DNA from: Planctomycetaceae bacterium
Lineage (GTDB): Bacteria > Planctomycetota > Planctomycetia > Pirellulales > Pirellulaceae
DNA: 59,525 nt
Direction: 5' to 3'
Assembly (NCBI GenBank): GCA_016794985.1
Contig: JAEUIQ010000003.1
Location: 1 to 59,525, forward strand
Under the pieces are notes generated by a model that worked only from the letters and a program-made list of their open reading frames with translations, did no database searches and was not told where the DNA came from. Made by a program: the position numbers and the translations under genes. Positions 45,249 to 54,678 of the stretch are shown piece after piece; within the stretch, counting starts at the first letter, position 1, and each line of letters opens with the position of its first letter.

Positions 45249-46067
45249 GTGACTGGACAACCACAAATGTATCATGGCCCCTACCATCAGCCGCACCTAA
45301 CGGGATATCAACCCCACCCTGCCGGACCTCAGCCGCAAGGCACGATTTACATTGGTTTTGATCAACCTGTTCATGTGGCTCCTCATCCACAGGCTCCATT
45401 CGCTCCGGGTGTCGCCTGCGGAACGCCGCAACATGTCGGGTATCATACGGCTCAAAATGGTTGGGGCTGGGGACGACGCCCAACGGCCCAGACGGCCGCT
45501 CCCGCGCCAGCTACGGAGAAGGCCAAAAAATCCAGGAACACTTTGGGCTTGATTGGGTTTGTTGTCAGCCTGTGCGGTCTGGCGACCACTGCGCTACCGG
45601 TGGCAATCGCTGGTGGCGCGTTGTCGTCGCTGGCGTTGTTCCGACGCGGACGCTTCTTGGCGGTGACCGGCTTGGTTATGGCATTGGCAAACCCCGCCGT
45701 CATTGACTCCTTTGAAGGATTCAAGATGACGCAATCCAATCGCAGGGCTGAACGGATGGCCCGCGTGGAGCTGCAACGGCAGTTGCAAGTCGTCAACACG
45801 GTTTTGGCTCAAGCAGAAGCTCAAGTGGTCGCTCATTACGACAGCCATGACAAGTCCTGGCCCGACGGAATCGAAGGCAACATGCTGGTTGCCAACACCA
45901 AAGACCCGTGGGGAAGTTCGTTGCGATACGATGAGATGAACGATCGACTGGTTTTGCGTAGCTTGGGCCCAGACCGCAAAGCCGAAACGGGCGACGATGT
46001 CGTCCTGACAGTTCATCACTTCCGAGAAAATGCCGCGGCGACCGAGGCCCCTGCGACGGCACCGTAA
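45249..46067 (+). CDS. Membrane protein with pseudopilin-like (GspG-type) C-terminal region
   Basis: A 272-residue protein. The N-terminal ~85 residues are His/Pro/Gln-rich (YHGPYHQPHLTGYQPHPAGP). Two hydrophobic segments follow (NTLGLIGFVVSLCGLATTAL, LPVAIAGGALSSLALF, then FLAVTGLVMALANPAVI), like a DUF4190-type region. The C-terminal part (NTVLAQAEAQVVAHYDSHDK ... TKDPWGSSLRYDEMNDRLVL, LGPDRKAETGDDVV) is the pattern of the type II secretion major-pseudopilin C-terminal domain. The GTG at 45249 has GAGGAT upstream; upstream in-frame extension overlaps CotH and is rejected. Function unknown. Confidence 0.75.
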   Translation: MTGQPQMYHGPYHQPHLTGYQPHPAGPQPQGTIYIGFDQPVHVAPHPQAPFAPGVACGTPQHVGYHTAQNGWGWGRRPTAQTAAPAPATEKAKKSRNTLGLIGFVVSLCGLATTALPVAIAGGALSSLALFRRGRFLAVTGLVMALANPAVIDSFEGFKMTQSNRRAERMARVELQRQLQVVNTVLAQAEAQVVAHYDSHDKSWPDGIEGNMLVANTKDPWGSSLRYDEMNDRLVLRSLGPDRKAETGDDVVLTVHHFRENAAATEAPATAP

Positions 46068-46111
46068 CGTGCTCTAAGAACGTGCGTCGAATCACTGCCA
46101 GCCAAAACGTG

Positions 46112-46141
46112 GAAAGCCACCATCAAGCGATGGTGGCTTTC
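46112..46141. terminator. Bidirectional hairpin between convergent genes
   Basis: A perfect 13-bp stem GAAAGCCACCATC/GATGGTGGCTTTC with loop AAGC. It lies between the plus-strand GspG-like gene (ends 46067) and the minus-strand zinc-ribbon gene (ends 46196) and could end both. T-runs are short on both sides. Confidence 0.8.
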
Positions 46142-46195
46142 TCGTTTTCCTTGGCTTGCGGCCTTGAAGTCACAACCTACATCGATCCAAGAATT

Positions 46196-46681
46196 CTATC
46201 GACGGCCCGGAGCTCGCTCGATTCGTTCAAGTTCTCCACCGTCCAACCACACGGTCCGGCAGTTCGCGCACGAGTCGACAACCGTGGTACCCGGTCCGGC
46301 ATAGGCGTGGGTTTCGAATCGATTCTGACAAGCGGGACAAGTCCGCGCCACTCGAAGTTGGGCGGCGTCCAAAGGCTGAACGGATTCTATGCCGCGATAC
46401 CTTTTGCGGACGCCTTCGATAATGGAGTTGAAGTTCCTACTTTGGGAAAAGAACCCAAAGCACTGGGGACAGGCCACCACCAGGAATTCTCCGGCCTCGG
46501 CCAATTGAGTTGCGGCGTTGCAACTGGGACAGTCCAGGCCCGCATCTTCGCCAGTCAGCTTGAGATGAGCGGGAACGAACTTGACGGCTTCCGCGGTAGG
46601 CGGTGCCAATGGCGTTGCACTCGAATCGGGCGAATTTGCCACGGGTTGAGCAACTAGCTGAGGGAAGGAAAACGGCGACAT
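46196..46681 (-). CDS. Zinc-ribbon (TFIIB-type) protein
   Basis: A 161-residue protein with two Cys pairs per ribbon: CPSCNAA...CPQC (about 53-75) and CPACQNRFETH...CANCRTVWLDGGEL (about 115-150). The last resembles the zf-TFIIB domain of bacteria, with the typical WLDGGELERI end. N-terminal 40 residues are Pro/Ala-rich. The ATG at 46681 has GCGGAG upstream and is preferred over an ATG 24 codons earlier. Role unknown. Confidence 0.8.
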   Translation of the reverse strand: MSPFSFPQLVAQPVANSPDSSATPLAPPTAEAVKFVPAHLKLTGEDAGLDCPSCNAATQLAEAGEFLVVACPQCFGFFSQSRNFNSIIEGVRKRYRGIESVQPLDAAQLRVARTCPACQNRFETHAYAGPGTTVVDSCANCRTVWLDGGELERIERAPGRR

Positions 46682-46975
46682 CCGAATGCTCCGCAGAAGA
46701 AATGAATGCTGAAATTGCTGACAACCGAGGTGGGCAGAACGGAGGCCCGCCACGTGATTTTTGCCACGCCGGAACTGTCTTCACTAGCTTAGGTCATCTG
46801 CTGTTCATTGCACAAAAAAATTGAACTCGGGCGGTCCCTTCCAGCGTCGCAGGCTGGGTCACGGCGCTCTACAACAAACCATCGACCGCCCAACGGAGTT
46901 ACCAGACAGGACCTCCAATTCTTATTTTCAGAGCTTGATCGTTTGATTCTTCGGCATCATCGATACAATCGAGCG

Positions 46976-47791
46976 TCACCAGGGATTAACCCAATCTTGC
47001 CAGCGTTCCAAATACGAAGCGAACGCCGGCGTTTCCGGGGCTCGTTCTTCCAGCCATTTCTTCGTGTGACGCACGATTTCTTGTTCGCGATTGAGATCAA
47101 TCCACCCCATCAGGAGCGCTACACGCAAAAACACGAAATAAGTATCCAGGACATCACAACGACAATAGTTGTTAATCTCGTCGATTCGATTCTCAATGAA
47201 CAAGTCTTGAACCATGAAACCCGAGACATCCATTTTTCCGGGCTTTCCCAATAACTGAGCGACAAGATTCAGCCCACCATTAAATCGACACGCCGAATAA
47301 TTGGTCAGGACATCATGCAAATCAAGATGCGACTCCAAGTTGTATCGGTTGCGATTCTGCTGATACGTTTTGTCTCCTACGTTAAACCAGATGGGCAAAC
47401 TAAGTCCAAATCGAAACGCCGCCAACTCCATCACCGGGAGATCAAACGAGCGACCATTAAAGCTGACAAGTGTAGGCTTTTGATATCCCAACCAACCACG
47501 CCAAAAGTGATCCGTGATCACATGCGGTCGAAACTTCGGCTCATCCAAAGCGACGAGATCGATTAAATTGAGATCCTTGTCCAGTTTTCCAACAACAACC
47601 GAGACCGGGACATGAAAGGTGTGGGGCACAAAATCGTTGCCTTGCTTGGCAACCAACTCTGCGCGATAACGCTGCAAGGCCTCATCGCCGCTTAACCCTG
47701 CTTCACCGCCGTAGACAACCTTGGCAATCAAATCGCCATCCGCGACACTTTCAATATCGAATACCAAATACTTGACTGGGCTCTTTGCCAT
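46976..47791 (-). CDS. Predicted 3'-5' exonuclease related to B-family polymerase exonuclease
   Basis: A 271-residue DEDDy-type nuclease. Exo I FDIESVADGD (Asp and Glu), Exo II LVSFNGRSFDLPVME (Asp), Exo III INNYCRCDVLDTYFVF (Tyr-x3-Asp). The layout matches the DNA_pol_B_exo2 family of stand-alone exonucleases. All four acidic catalytic residues are present. It is not in an obvious operon; a role in DNA repair is inference. Confidence 0.88.
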   Translation of the reverse strand: MAKSPVKYLVFDIESVADGDLIAKVVYGGEAGLSGDEALQRYRAELVAKQGNDFVPHTFHVPVSVVVGKLDKDLNLIDLVALDEPKFRPHVITDHFWRGWLGYQKPTLVSFNGRSFDLPVMELAAFRFGLSLPIWFNVGDKTYQQNRNRYNLESHLDLHDVLTNYSACRFNGGLNLVAQLLGKPGKMDVSGFMVQDLFIENRIDEINNYCRCDVLDTYFVFLRVALLMGWIDLNREQEIVRHTKKWLEERAPETPAFASYLERWQDWVNPW

Positions 47792-47914
47792 CGCGGTTCA
47801 CTCCGTGATTAGTGACCTCGCGCCGAACATGTTAAACGAGACATGCCAGAACGCGCGAAGCAACCCTCAATATAACAACTGCTGCGGCAATAGGTTTGAA
47901 GCAAGAAAAACTGT

Positions 47915-48388
47915 TCAACGAGTTTCCCAAATGTACTGGTCTCGTTGCATGGAGGGTGTGATGGAACCCTGCAAAACTTGTCCGCGCAAGTTCTCGGCTC
48001 GGTCTGTCAAGTCTTGATCATTGACTTGCCCCATGGGTTCCAGCTGAAAGTTGAATCGCTGCGAGTCGCGAATCTCCCGAGTCGCAAAATTGTCGGTGAA
48101 CAGACTGAAGGGCGGGTAAGTGTACCAAGCGCCATTGATCGGCTGTTTGACTCGAACCGTCTTGAACCCATCTTTCTCCAGCAAGATTTCCCGAGTTCCG
48201 TTGTAATGGAATGGCACTGCGACCGGAGTGTAACCCACCGGTTGATGATCGACGGAAACGGCAGCGCCTTCGGGAAAACTCTGAATGATCATTTGCCGCC
48301 GCATACAGCCCGAAACCAATACCAACCCGACCAGTCCAAACAGCGTTAGGAGGCGATTCAATTTCGGCAGAGGAGGCACAGCCCGCAT
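47915..48388 (-). CDS. PEGA-domain lipoprotein
   Basis: A 157-residue protein. Signal with lipobox LVSGC, then a PEGA domain (IIQSFPEGAAVSVDHQPVGY, TPVAVPFHYNGTREILLEKD), ending in KDGFKTVRVKQPI, and a C-terminal conserved tail (YTYPPFSLFTDNFATREIRD). Likely anchored to the outer or inner membrane; typical planctomycete protein of unknown role. Confidence 0.88.
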   Translation of the reverse strand: MRAVPPLPKLNRLLTLFGLVGLVLVSGCMRRQMIIQSFPEGAAVSVDHQPVGYTPVAVPFHYNGTREILLEKDGFKTVRVKQPINGAWYTYPPFSLFTDNFATREIRDSQRFNFQLEPMGQVNDQDLTDRAENLRGQVLQGSITPSMQRDQYIWETR

Positions 48389-48693
48389 AAAAAGCCTGTG
48401 TTTTGAAAACGCTCCGGAACGGATGCCCTTCAGGAGCTACCATGCGGGGGGGAGTGTAGAAGAAGCCCCCACTGTCTGCCAAGACCGATTTTGATCGGTA
48501 TATTGCTCATAGACGGATGCCCTATCCGTGAGCTAAACTGTCAAACGTCAAACTATTTTGGCGAGAAAGTCGGGTAATGCCGATACCCCAACACACGGTC
48601 GTGGGTGGATTGTTGAATTTGGATCAACTGCGGCAGGACCAGAATTAAAGTGTGTTTGCGCGTTATAGGCAAAATATAGCAAGTTGACGGGTG
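48389..48693. other. Divergent intergenic region
   Basis: 305 bases without a gene between the PEGA lipoprotein and the PP2C phosphatase. Promoters for both should lie here; nothing else stands out. Confidence 0.45.
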
Positions 48694-49938
48694 ATGGACG
48701 ACGACGCGGTTAATTGGGACGAGTATTTGCAAATCGCTTCGCGAAGCGATGTTGGCATGCGTCGCAACAACAACCAGGACAACTTGTGCATTTCTCTTTC
48801 CACGTCGCTGGAACAGTACAAGAAATTCGGCCACTTGTTCGTGGTTTGCGATGGGATGGGAGGACACGCTGCAGGTGAATTGGCCAGTCAACTGGCTGCG
48901 GATCACTTGTCGCATCTTCACAAGCGTCCGGCCGAAGAGTCCACTGACGAACAGCTTCGCAAAAATATCGAGCGAGCGAACGCGGAGATCCACCGCCGTG
49001 GAATCGCGAATCCCGAGTTTCGAAACATGGGCACCACTTGCACGTGCCTGTTGATGACAACCGCTGGTGCCTGGGCCGGCCACGTGGGCGACAGCCGGCT
49101 CTATCGTCTGAGAGGGAGCCGACTCGAGCAACTGACGTTCGACCACAGCTACACGTGGGAGATGAAGGCCGCCGGAATCAATGACGCTTCCGCTGAAGTG
49201 TTCAAGAATCGGATCATGCGATCGCTGGGACCGAACCCGGAAGTCAAAGTGGATATCGAGGGTCCGTTTGCCATCGAGGCTGGCGATGTTTTTTTGTTGT
49301 GCAGCGATGGGCTGACTGGGCCGGTGACCGATCGCGAGTTAGCTCAGATTTTGGCAGCGTTGCCCCCAGCAGAGGCCGCCGAGTCCCTGGTGAACCTCGC
49401 GAATCTTCGTGGTGGACCGGACAACATCACCGTCATTGTCGCTAAGTACCTCCGCACTATTGAAACAGGCACTTCAAGCCTTTCGGGTGGTCGTCACTCC
49501 AGCAGTGGGTTAGGCATGTTGACTGCGTGGAGTATCTTGGGATTGTTTGTGATATTGGCAGTTGTCCTCGGCTTGTTCAGCGATTGGACGGCGGCCGTGG
49601 CTCCGGGAATTGCCGCGTTGGTCTCTTTGATCGTTGCGATTTGGCTGACCATTCGCCATAGCAGCCGCAGTGAAGTTTCCGTCGGTCCGCAACGAGGCAA
49701 GGCCCCCTACACGCTGAGTTCAGGAGTGGCGTCGATCGAAGTTGTTGACAAACTTCGCGACATGGTGGTCGAACTTGTGGAATTAGCAAAACGTGAAGTT
49801 TGGGTTTTGGATTGGCCGTCAATCGATGCCCAAATAGTTGAGGTAAAGGACCTCGACGCCAAGAAACAGTTTCAACCAGCGATCGCTGGCTATTGCCGAT
49901 TGATCAATCATCTTTTGCGACGTGGCAAAAGCCGATAG
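48694..49938 (+). CDS. PP2C-family serine/threonine phosphatase with membrane segments
   Basis: A 414-residue protein. PP2C motifs in order: GMRRNNNQDN, VVCDGMGGHAAGE, AGHVGDSRLYRLRG, LLCSDGLTGPV and GGPDNITVIVAKY. Metal-binding Asp residues are present. After the domain two membrane segments follow (MLTAWSILGLFVILAVVLGL, then GIAALVSLIVAIWLTI), then a ~100-residue cytoplasmic tail. It probably dephosphorylates targets of the Hanks-type kinases that planctomycetes encode in number. Confidence 0.93.
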   Translation: MDDDAVNWDEYLQIASRSDVGMRRNNNQDNLCISLSTSLEQYKKFGHLFVVCDGMGGHAAGELASQLAADHLSHLHKRPAEESTDEQLRKNIERANAEIHRRGIANPEFRNMGTTCTCLLMTTAGAWAGHVGDSRLYRLRGSRLEQLTFDHSYTWEMKAAGINDASAEVFKNRIMRSLGPNPEVKVDIEGPFAIEAGDVFLLCSDGLTGPVTDRELAQILAALPPAEAAESLVNLANLRGGPDNITVIVAKYLRTIETGTSSLSGGRHSSSGLGMLTAWSILGLFVILAVVLGLFSDWTAAVAPGIAALVSLIVAIWLTIRHSSRSEVSVGPQRGKAPYTLSSGVASIEVVDKLRDMVVELVELAKREVWVLDWPSIDAQIVEVKDLDAKKQFQPAIAGYCRLINHLLRRGKSR

Positions 49939-49974
49939 GCGTCCTCACAAACGTTGACTCAGGGAGCGGAAATC

Positions 49975-50505
49975 GTGGATGCTCGGATTGAAGTTGCTCT
50001 AAATTTATTGACATCGGCCCGAACCTATTTGGATTCACTCCTGGAAGGGCTATCGGACGAGGATTGGTTCTGGGTGCCGGAGATGGCGAACCGGACCGGG
50101 GCCTGGGAACCGTACTGCTCTCATGTCGCTTGGCAGGTTGGGCATATTGCCATGGCCGAATACGGTTTGATGTTGTTTCGACAACGCGGACGAGCCGAAG
50201 TGGACTTGGAACTGATGCCGGGGAGTTTTCGCAAACGTTTTGCGAAGGGCTCGTCCCCCTCGATGGATCGTTCGACATACCCCGAGCCGAACGAGATTCG
50301 AGGGCAACTGGACCGGATCCACTCCCAGGTCTTGGCGGAAGTTCCCCAGTTTTTGGCCGCCTCGTTGGACGAACCCCTCGACCCTCCCACGGCGGGTTTC
50401 CCGACAAAATTTGGGGCAATGCTGATGGCCTCGCAGCACGAAATGCTGCATTGCGGGCAAATCGGGGTACTCCGGCGATTGATGGGAAAACCGCCCGTTA
50501 GATAG
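49975..50505 (+). CDS. DinB-like metal-binding protein
   Basis: A 176-residue four-helix protein with His motifs typical of the DinB/DUF664 superfamily: WQVGHIAMAEYG and SQHEMLHCGQI. GTG start at 49975 is preceded by AGGGAG. Genes of this class bind a metal and may act in thiol-dependent detoxification. It begins 37 bases after the phosphatase, so co-transcription is plausible. Confidence 0.8.
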   Translation: MDARIEVALNLLTSARTYLDSLLEGLSDEDWFWVPEMANRTGAWEPYCSHVAWQVGHIAMAEYGLMLFRQRGRAEVDLELMPGSFRKRFAKGSSPSMDRSTYPEPNEIRGQLDRIHSQVLAEVPQFLAASLDEPLDPPTAGFPTKFGAMLMASQHEMLHCGQIGVLRRLMGKPPVR

Positions 50506-50848
50506 TGTTCAACACTTCTAGTGGAGCCACCAGACTCGCGCCGAAGATTAGTCCGAAAACAGCTTCTGGATGGTTTCTTGACTTCAGCCCCCAACCCGAA
50601 ACGTTTGTGAGGGACGATCTGGACAGAAGTCTCCACAGCGACTTGCCCCCTCGCTTAAGCGTCGGGTTGGGATCGACGGAGCGGATTTGGGGACCGTTCC
50701 TCAGAACGGCCCGGTTTTCTGTCGTGGAGATGGGAATTTAGGTACAAAGCCCTTGCGAATCCCTGGCCCAGCTTCTACAATCCGGGGCTCTACAAACCGG
50801 AAAGTTCCGGCGTAGTCGGTTTTTGAATATGTGAAGGAGAACGGTCCG
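50506..50848. other. Leader region of rplM
   Basis: 343 bases without a gene before ribosomal protein L13. The promoter and 5' leader of rplM-rpsI should be here. I see no known leader motif. Confidence 0.45.
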
Positions 50849-51304
50849 GTGGCCGGAACGCAATCATTTATCGCTAAAAAAGGCGAAGTCGAACAAAACT
50901 GGTACGTTGTTGATGCAACGGACCAAATCGTTGGCCGTTTGGCCAGCAAGATCGCCACTGTCCTGATGGGCAAACATCGCCCGGGCTACACCGCACACGT
51001 GGACACTGGGGAATTTGTGGTCGTCACCAACGCGGCGAAAGTCGTGTTTACTGGCAAGAAACTCGACCTGAAACGATACACCTGGTACACCGGTTATACT
51101 CGCTTGCGGAGCGAAACTGCCGGGCAGCGGTTGGATAAGCAGCCGGAAATGGTCATCAAGGAAGCCGTTCGTCGCATGTTGCCCAAGAACAAGCTGGGTC
51201 GCCACATGCTGTCGAAGTTGAAGGTTTACGCGAGCTCGGAACATACTCACCAAGCCCAACAGCCCAAACCCTTGGAACAAGCGTTTTCGGCAACTAGCAA
51301 TTAG
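50849..51304 (+). CDS. rplM: 50S ribosomal protein L13
   Basis: A 151-residue protein with the L13 core: WYVVDATDQIVGRLASKIAT, LMGKHRPGYTAHVDTGEFVV, VVTNAAKVVFTGKKLDLKRY and MLPKNKLGRHMLSKLKVY. AAGGAG lies about 9 bases before GTG at 50849, which I take as start (an in-frame GTG at 50831 lies before that site). L13 is an early 50S assembly protein. It precedes rpsI as in most bacteria. Confidence 0.97.
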   Translation: MAGTQSFIAKKGEVEQNWYVVDATDQIVGRLASKIATVLMGKHRPGYTAHVDTGEFVVVTNAAKVVFTGKKLDLKRYTWYTGYTRLRSETAGQRLDKQPEMVIKEAVRRMLPKNKLGRHMLSKLKVYASSEHTHQAQQPKPLEQAFSATSN

Positions 51305-51408
51305 GCATCGATTAGCAAAACCTCCGGAGTCGTCGGGAGGTGAAATCGAGTAGCCCGTTTTTGTTTGGAATAGTGGTCGTTACTGGAATTTGAATCGGAA
51401 TCTGTCGA

Positions 51409-51822
51409 ATGGTCGCGATTAAGAAAGACAAAGTCACTGGTCAAGCCTTGGGAACCGGACGTCGAAAGACATCGGTCGCGCGAGTTCGCATCGCGGCGGG
51501 CAAAGGGAAAGTCACCGTCAACGGTAAAGACATCCTAGAGTATTTCCCGTTGGTCCAAGACCAAAATGCGATTTACTCGACTCTGGACATTGTTGGCAAG
51601 CGAAAAGAATTCGACGTCAACATTCGCGTTCTTGGCGGTGGACCGACTGGGCAGAGCGGAGCCTGCAAGATGGGCTTGGCCCGTGCGTTGTGCAGCTACG
51701 ACACCGAACTTTTTCAACCACTACGCGATAACGGATTTTTGACTCGGGACTCGCGAATGAAGGAACGCAAGAAACCAGGTCTCCATGGTGCACGTCGCGG
51801 AACCCAGTTCTCGAAGCGTTAA
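51409..51822 (+). CDS. rpsI: 30S ribosomal protein S9
   Basis: A 137-residue protein with the S9 core GTGRRKTSVARVRIAAGKGK, LGGGPTGQSGACKMGLARAL and the C-terminal DSRMKERKKPGLHGARRGTQ ending FSKR, whose tail reaches the P-site tRNA. A 104-base gap separates it from rplM and a strong terminator follows. Confidence 0.97.
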   Translation: MVAIKKDKVTGQALGTGRRKTSVARVRIAAGKGKVTVNGKDILEYFPLVQDQNAIYSTLDIVGKRKEFDVNIRVLGGGPTGQSGACKMGLARALCSYDTELFQPLRDNGFLTRDSRMKERKKPGLHGARRGTQFSKR

Positions 51823-51865
51823 TCTTGTGCCCGACACGTTCGGCCTGCAAACAACTCACACGAGA

Positions 51866-51892
51866 AGCCAGCTCCACGAGCTGGCTTTTTTT
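51866..51892 (+). terminator. Intrinsic terminator of rplM-rpsI
   Basis: A 9-bp stem AGCCAGCTC/GAGCTGGCT with a 3-base loop, then a run of seven T. Confidence 0.9.
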
Positions 51893-52107
51893 ATGCACTT
51901 ACTCTCGTTGTCGAGCATGAAAATTGGTATCTTCAACTGCTGCTGGCCAATCCTTGACTTGGGAGAAGGAAACACTAGCAAAGGCTAGTTGTTTTTGAGA
52001 AGAGTCCGAAGTCATGGCAAACGCAGTAACTGCGTTCTCAAGGTTGGCAAAGCACTTGTGCGTCGAACAACCGTTGGGCTTCTTTTATGACTGGCGAAAA
52101 AGTTCTT

Positions 52108-53499
52108 ATGGCAGAAACCACATTCGATTTGCTCGTCCTTGGTGGTGGTCCCGGAGGTTACGTTGCCGCAATCCGAGCGGCACAGCTGGGAATGACGGTC
52201 GCCTGCATCGATGAGAACGACATGTGGGGCGGAACCTGCCTCCGCGTGGGTTGCATTCCGAGCAAAGCTCTACTGGAGTCCACCCATTTGCTCGAAGAGA
52301 GCCAGAAACATCTGTCCGATCACGGCATTCAAGTCGCTGGCGTTCACCTCGACCTGCAGAAGATGATGCAGCGCAAAACCGCGGTCGTTGATGCCTTGTG
52401 TGGTGGCATCAAGATGCTGCTCAAGAAACACAAAGTGACTGGGTTCAACACCCGCGGACGTTTGGTATCCGGAACGCAAGTCCAACTGAGCGATGCGAAC
52501 GGAACCCTATTGACCGCCAAGCATATCATTGTGGCGACCGGCTCGTTGCCAATGACGCTACCTGGCATCGCGATGGATCATGACTTGATTGGTGATTCGA
52601 CGACCGCATTATCGTATCCGAGCGTGCCAGAAACTCTGATCGTCATTGGAGGTGGTTACATCGGTTTGGAATTGGGGTCGGTTTGGCGGAGGTTGGGGTC
52701 CAAGGTCATTGTGCTGGAAGCCATGGACCGAGTCTTGGGAGGACTCGACGGCGAAATCGCCAAGATCGCGGTTCGGACCTTTGAAAAGCAAGGCATCGAG
52801 TTTCGCACAAAAGCTTTTGTCGAAGAAGCAAAAGTCGTTGCTGGAAAATGCGTGGTCAAGTTGAAAGACGGTCAAGTCCTCCATGCAGATCGAGTGCTGG
52901 CCTGTGCCGGTCGTGTCCCGAATACTCGAGACCTCGGACTCGAAGCCCTTGGCATCTCGACGGATCGACGCGGAGCGATCACGGTGGACGCCGATTTTCG
53001 AACGTCGGTTCCCACCGTTTTTGCGGTGGGTGACTGTATCGGTGGAGCAATGTTGGCGCACAAAGCGTCTGAGGAAGGCGTCGCATGTGTCGAAAAAATT
53101 GCGACCGGATATGGCAAAGTCGATTATCATGCGATACCAGCCGTTGTATACACGCATCCGGAAATCGGTTGTGTTGGCAAGACGGAAGAACAACTCCAAG
53201 CAGAAGGCATTGAATACAAACGCGGTGTATGTCCGTATGGCGCGAACGGTCGAGCCCGGGCGCTCGGTGATACCGATGGCCGCGTGAAGATCTTGGCCGA
53301 TGCCAAGACGGATCGGATCTTAGGGGTTCATGCCATTGGAAGTCACGCCGGCGATCTCGTCGCCGAAGTCGCCGTGGCGATGAGCTTTTCGGCAAGCGCC
53401 GAAGACTTGGGACGCTGCGTCCATGCCCATCCGACTCTGTCGGAGATCGTCAAGGAAGCTGCTTTGGCCGTTCATGGCGAGGCCATTCATACCGCGTAA
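52108..53499 (+). CDS. lpdA: Dihydrolipoyl dehydrogenase
   Basis: A 463-residue flavoprotein: FAD-binding GGGPGGYVAAI, redox-active disulfide GTCLRVGCIPSK, NAD-binding GGGYIGLELGSVW, FAD site VFAVGDCIGGAMLAHKA and the C-terminal catalytic HAHPTLSEIVKEA. It is the E3 subunit of 2-oxo acid dehydrogenase complexes. No E1 or E2 genes are next to it, so it may serve several complexes. The ATG at 52108 is chosen because FDLLVLGGG starts shortly after; an ATG seven codons upstream is an alternative. Confidence 0.97.
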   Translation: MAETTFDLLVLGGGPGGYVAAIRAAQLGMTVACIDENDMWGGTCLRVGCIPSKALLESTHLLEESQKHLSDHGIQVAGVHLDLQKMMQRKTAVVDALCGGIKMLLKKHKVTGFNTRGRLVSGTQVQLSDANGTLLTAKHIIVATGSLPMTLPGIAMDHDLIGDSTTALSYPSVPETLIVIGGGYIGLELGSVWRRLGSKVIVLEAMDRVLGGLDGEIAKIAVRTFEKQGIEFRTKAFVEEAKVVAGKCVVKLKDGQVLHADRVLACAGRVPNTRDLGLEALGISTDRRGAITVDADFRTSVPTVFAVGDCIGGAMLAHKASEEGVACVEKIATGYGKVDYHAIPAVVYTHPEIGCVGKTEEQLQAEGIEYKRGVCPYGANGRARALGDTDGRVKILADAKTDRILGVHAIGSHAGDLVAEVAVAMSFSASAEDLGRCVHAHPTLSEIVKEAALAVHGEAIHTA

Positions 53500-53508
53500 C
53501 AGACACAA

Positions 53509-54657
53509 ATGATGGACCAGTTCTTTCTGCATATTCTGCGGAGCTTTGATCTTTCGGTAGATCCAAGTCCAGAATGGTCGGTCGTTCCAATCACCAAAAC
53601 GCAAGGGTATTCGAATACTCGAATTTATCGAGTTGAATCGACGCTTCATGATGCGGTGGGGATTTCGATCAACGACCCAAATGCAGCTTCACCTTCCGCA
53701 CAGGGCAAAGCTGCTCTGGGGGTGCCGCAATTGTGGTGTCTGCGCAGTTGGCCGCTCGCTGAACCCGGCGCCGAACAACTCAATTGGATCAACCAACAAC
53801 TCCTCCTGGCGAGCCACAACTGTCCATTCGTTCTTGCTCCGATACCGTCCCGCCATTCACCGACGGCCGTTGTGGAAATGGCCGGGAGATATTGGCAACT
53901 GGAACCGTGGGCCACTGGTCAAAACGACTTTCATGCGGCACCAACGCGGCAGCGTCTTGCCAGCGTGATGAACGGGTTGGCTCGCTTGCATGCCTGTTGG
54001 CATTCGGATGTCTCAGTGAAGTTGACAGAGAACCACATCGGTGTCTGGGATGGCCGAGTGAAGGGAAGCCTCGGAAACTCCGCCGGTTTGCGGAACCGGT
54101 TGGCGCAAATGGAGCAATGGCGAACCAGCGCCATAGAATTGTTCCCGCGCGCCAAACTCGCCTTGTGCCGCCCGACCGAATTTGTTTCAGCATCAACGGC
54201 GGATTGGCTGCTATGGATCGATCAAGTGGAACAATACTGGACGGCTGAATTCGAAAATTGCTTTCGTCGCCTTCGTCTTTGGGAATCCGTGCCCCTGCGT
54301 CTAGGTCCCATTCTAGCTGATGTTTGGAGCGACCACTTGTTTTTCCTCGACGAGCAATTGTCGACAATGATCGATTATGGAGCAATGCGAATGGACAATG
54401 CTGCGGCCGATCTCTCGCGCTGTCTATCCAGTCTCTGCGGGGCAGACTCTGCAACACGCGAGTACGCGATCAATTGTTACCAAGCCCAGCGGATTCTGAC
54501 GGAAACCGAAATCGCTGCGATCGAAGTCTATGATGAGACATCGCGATTGCTGGGACCGTTTCATTGGCTGCGTTGGTTATTCATTGAACAAAAAGTGGCC
54601 CCGTCGGAGCGACTCTTGCGGCGATTGCAAAGTCTCCTCTGGGGCCAACCATTCTAA
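53509..54657 (+). CDS. Putative APH-like phosphotransferase
   Basis: A 382-residue protein starting 9 bases after lpdA. The C-terminal half shows an aminoglycoside/choline kinase-like pattern: AGRYWQLEPWATG, LARLHACWHS, then LADVWSDHLFFLDEQLSTMI with DYGAMRMDNAAADLSRCL. The usual HGDxHxxN loop is here DVWSDH: the catalytic Asp position is kept but the His/Gly before it and the Asn after it differ. DYG keeps the metal-binding Asp. A planctomycete-specific small-molecule kinase is likely; substrate unknown. Confidence 0.7.
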   Translation: MMDQFFLHILRSFDLSVDPSPEWSVVPITKTQGYSNTRIYRVESTLHDAVGISINDPNAASPSAQGKAALGVPQLWCLRSWPLAEPGAEQLNWINQQLLLASHNCPFVLAPIPSRHSPTAVVEMAGRYWQLEPWATGQNDFHAAPTRQRLASVMNGLARLHACWHSDVSVKLTENHIGVWDGRVKGSLGNSAGLRNRLAQMEQWRTSAIELFPRAKLALCRPTEFVSASTADWLLWIDQVEQYWTAEFENCFRRLRLWESVPLRLGPILADVWSDHLFFLDEQLSTMIDYGAMRMDNAAADLSRCLSSLCGADSATREYAINCYQAQRILTETEIAAIEVYDETSRLLGPFHWLRWLFIEQKVAPSERLLRRLQSLLWGQPF

Positions 54658-54678
54658 CGAATCGTTCTCGACAGATAT

